Assembly: GCA_003542655.1 (NCBI GenBank)
Contig: DPKF01000021.1
Location: 1-6,829, forward strand
DNA length: 6,829 nt
From: Holosporales bacterium
Lineage (GTDB): Bacteria; Pseudomonadota; Alphaproteobacteria; Paracaedibacterales; UBA11393
Direction: 5' to 3'
Below the pieces are notes generated by a model. That model was not told the origin of the DNA, searched no databases, and worked only from the letters and a program-made list of their open reading frames with translations. Positions 5,598 to 6,829 of the stretch are shown here, in pieces (position 1 is the stretch's first letter; the number at the start of each line of letters is the position of its first letter). The translations under genes were made by a program, and so were the position numbers.

Positions 5598-6829
5598 ATG
5601 AAACAGCTTACGCTTTTCTTTTTTTTATGGGCTTTGCATCATGCCTTTGCTCATCCAGAAAAATGTTACAACAGCATCCCTCAAAAACATATACCCCACA
5701 CTTTAAATATTAAAGCAAAATATTTAACCTATGAAACGACGACCAATACATACACCGCAAAAGAGCGTGTTCATATTACGCAACCCCTAACTGTCACAAC
5801 ATACCGTGAATTGTTTGCTGATACTGTTTTCTATAACAAACAAAGCAATACGGTAAGTGCCATTGGGAACGTTATCCTCAAAGATCCGACAGGTGCCATT
5901 AGTTATGCAGATTCACTGGAAATTACAGATTCTCTAAAAGATGGTATTATTGAATCTTTGCGTATTCTGACCGAAGATAATGAACGGATTATATCTGAAA
6001 AAGCCACCCGAAACGGTGGATTAACAACGCAGTTTTTTAATGCAAGCTACACACCTTGCAACGTGTGTAACAGAGAAAATGGGTTTTGGCAATTAAATGC
6101 ATCTGAAGTTGAGCATGATAAAGACACACGAACAATCTATTACTATAATGTCACCCTTACTTTGGGTAGTATCCCTATCTTTTATGCACCTTATTTTAGC
6201 CACCCCGACCCAACCGTTAAAAGAAAATCAGGTCTATTATTTCCGTCTTTTGGAAGAAGCTCTCAAACAGGGCTTTACATTAGTCAACCTTATTATTATG
6301 TGATCGACAACACATCCGATCTGACCCTTACACCAACATTTATGTCAAAAGAAAATCCTTCTACCACCCTGCAATACCGTAAAACCCTTCTAGATGGCGC
6401 ATTCGAAGCATCAGGAAGTTATCATAGACAACGAAAAAAAATACCCTATTCTGCCCCGACAACACCAATAAACGAACCTGAAAAAACAACACAAAATAGG
6501 TGGCATTTATTTTCAAACCTAGATTATGATATTGATACGAAACAACGCTTCAAATTAAAAATAAATCGAGCAAGCGATACAACTTATCTTTCCCTTTATC
6601 CCTTTAGCGAACGTAGCTATTCCAATACATTTCGTGCAAACCGCAACTTAACCTCAAATATTTCTTATGAATCTTTTAATGACAACACCTATTCAGCCAT
6701 TAAAGGTGCATCCTACCAAACAGATAGACCAAAAACAACACCAATTGTTTTACCACATGCTAATTATCAGTTGTTTTCTAAAGACACGATACTGGGTGGC
6801 TTTTACACACTAGACACAAGTTTAATTGG
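5598..6829 (+). CDS. lptD: LPS-assembly protein LptD, N-terminal part (runs off the right edge)
   Basis: LptD is the outer-membrane beta-barrel that, with lipoprotein LptE, receives lipopolysaccharide from the LptA bridge and inserts it into the outer leaflet. The 410 codons seen are open to the last base; the family usually has about 700-800, so half or less of the barrel is missing. A signal peptide (MKQLTLFFFLWALHHAFA, 1-18) predicts cleavage before HPEKC. Residues about 36-150 are the periplasmic OstA/LptA-like jellyroll (LNIKAKYLTYE, ELFADTVFYN, ISYADSLEIT). Then come YTPCNVC (151-157), FWQLNASEVEHD (163-174), FYAPYFSHPDPTVKRKSGLL (195-214), PSFGRSSQTG (216-225) and DLTLTPTFMSK (241-251), the start of the barrel and diagnostic for alphaproteobacterial LptD. 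Cys23, Cys154 and Cys157 are candidates for the disulfides that activate LptD in E. coli; the C-terminal partners lie outside the window. The ATG at 5598 gives a clean signal peptide; no Shine-Dalgarno sequence is seen. Confidence 0.93.
   Translation, partial: MKQLTLFFFLWALHHAFAHPEKCYNSIPQKHIPHTLNIKAKYLTYETTTNTYTAKERVHITQPLTVTTYRELFADTVFYNKQSNTVSAIGNVILKDPTGAISYADSLEITDSLKDGIIESLRILTEDNERIISEKATRNGGLTTQFFNASYTPCNVCNRENGFWQLNASEVEHDKDTRTIYYYNVTLTLGSIPIFYAPYFSHPDPTVKRKSGLLFPSFGRSSQTGLYISQPYYYVIDNTSDLTLTPTFMSKENPSTTLQYRKTLLDGAFEASGSYHRQRKKIPYSAPTTPINEPEKTTQNRWHLFSNLDYDIDTKQRFKLKINRASDTTYLSLYPFSERSYSNTFRANRNLTSNISYESFNDNTYSAIKGASYQTDRPKTTPIVLPHANYQLFSKDTILGGFYTLDTSLI

Noticed and set aside
6097..6303. 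68-codon plus-strand frame inside lptD
   Set aside because: It overlaps the diagnostic LptD segment containing YFSHPDP in a different frame; the lptD frame is open throughout and clearly the coding one.
1..6829. CRISPR arrays, tRNA, rRNA, phage or toxin-antitoxin genes
   Set aside because: No regularly spaced repeats, no cloverleaf or ribosomal signature and no such protein families were seen on either strand.

Overview
The window is AT-rich (roughly one third G+C by eye) and reads as chromosomal DNA of a Gram-negative alphaproteobacterium. The support is the alphaproteobacterial flavour of several proteins: AccA has the DTAGAYPG and EGxASILW forms, PBP2 has an SCD second active-site motif, and LptD has the YTPCxVC and YFSHPDP motifs. 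The low G+C and strong A/T codon bias would fit a host-associated lineage such as Holosporales, but that is inference. All confident genes lie on the plus strand.

Left block (53-3917): three tightly packed genes, accA, mrdA (PBP2) and rodA. The accA-mrdA gap is 11 bases and mrdA/rodA overlap by 4 bases (ATGA), so they probably form one operon. AccA supplies malonyl-CoA for fatty acid and lipid synthesis. RodA polymerises lipid II into glycan strands and PBP2 cross-links them during cell elongation. Upstream of accA only 52 bases are visible.

Middle gap (3918-4238): 321 bases with no convincing complete gene. It holds an inverted repeat next to the rodA stop, a hairpin with a T-run on the minus strand, a start-less open minus-strand frame feeding into that hairpin, a possible promoter, and a 13-codon leader frame with a good ribosome-binding site that overlaps the start of the next gene.

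Right block (4239-6829): a 12-helix major facilitator transporter of the YcaD-like type, a 138-base spacer, then the first 410 codons of lptD, which runs off the right edge. LptD is the outer-membrane translocon that inserts lipopolysaccharide, so the organism most likely makes LPS. PBP2, RodA, AccA and LptD together make this mostly an envelope-building neighbourhood.

Most of the window is ordinary core genome. The points worth a second look are the KTG-to-KTS change in the PBP2 active site, the leader frame before the transporter, the minus-strand remnant in the middle gap, and the scarcity of Shine-Dalgarno sequences at most gene starts. No mobile element, CRISPR array, tRNA or rRNA was seen.
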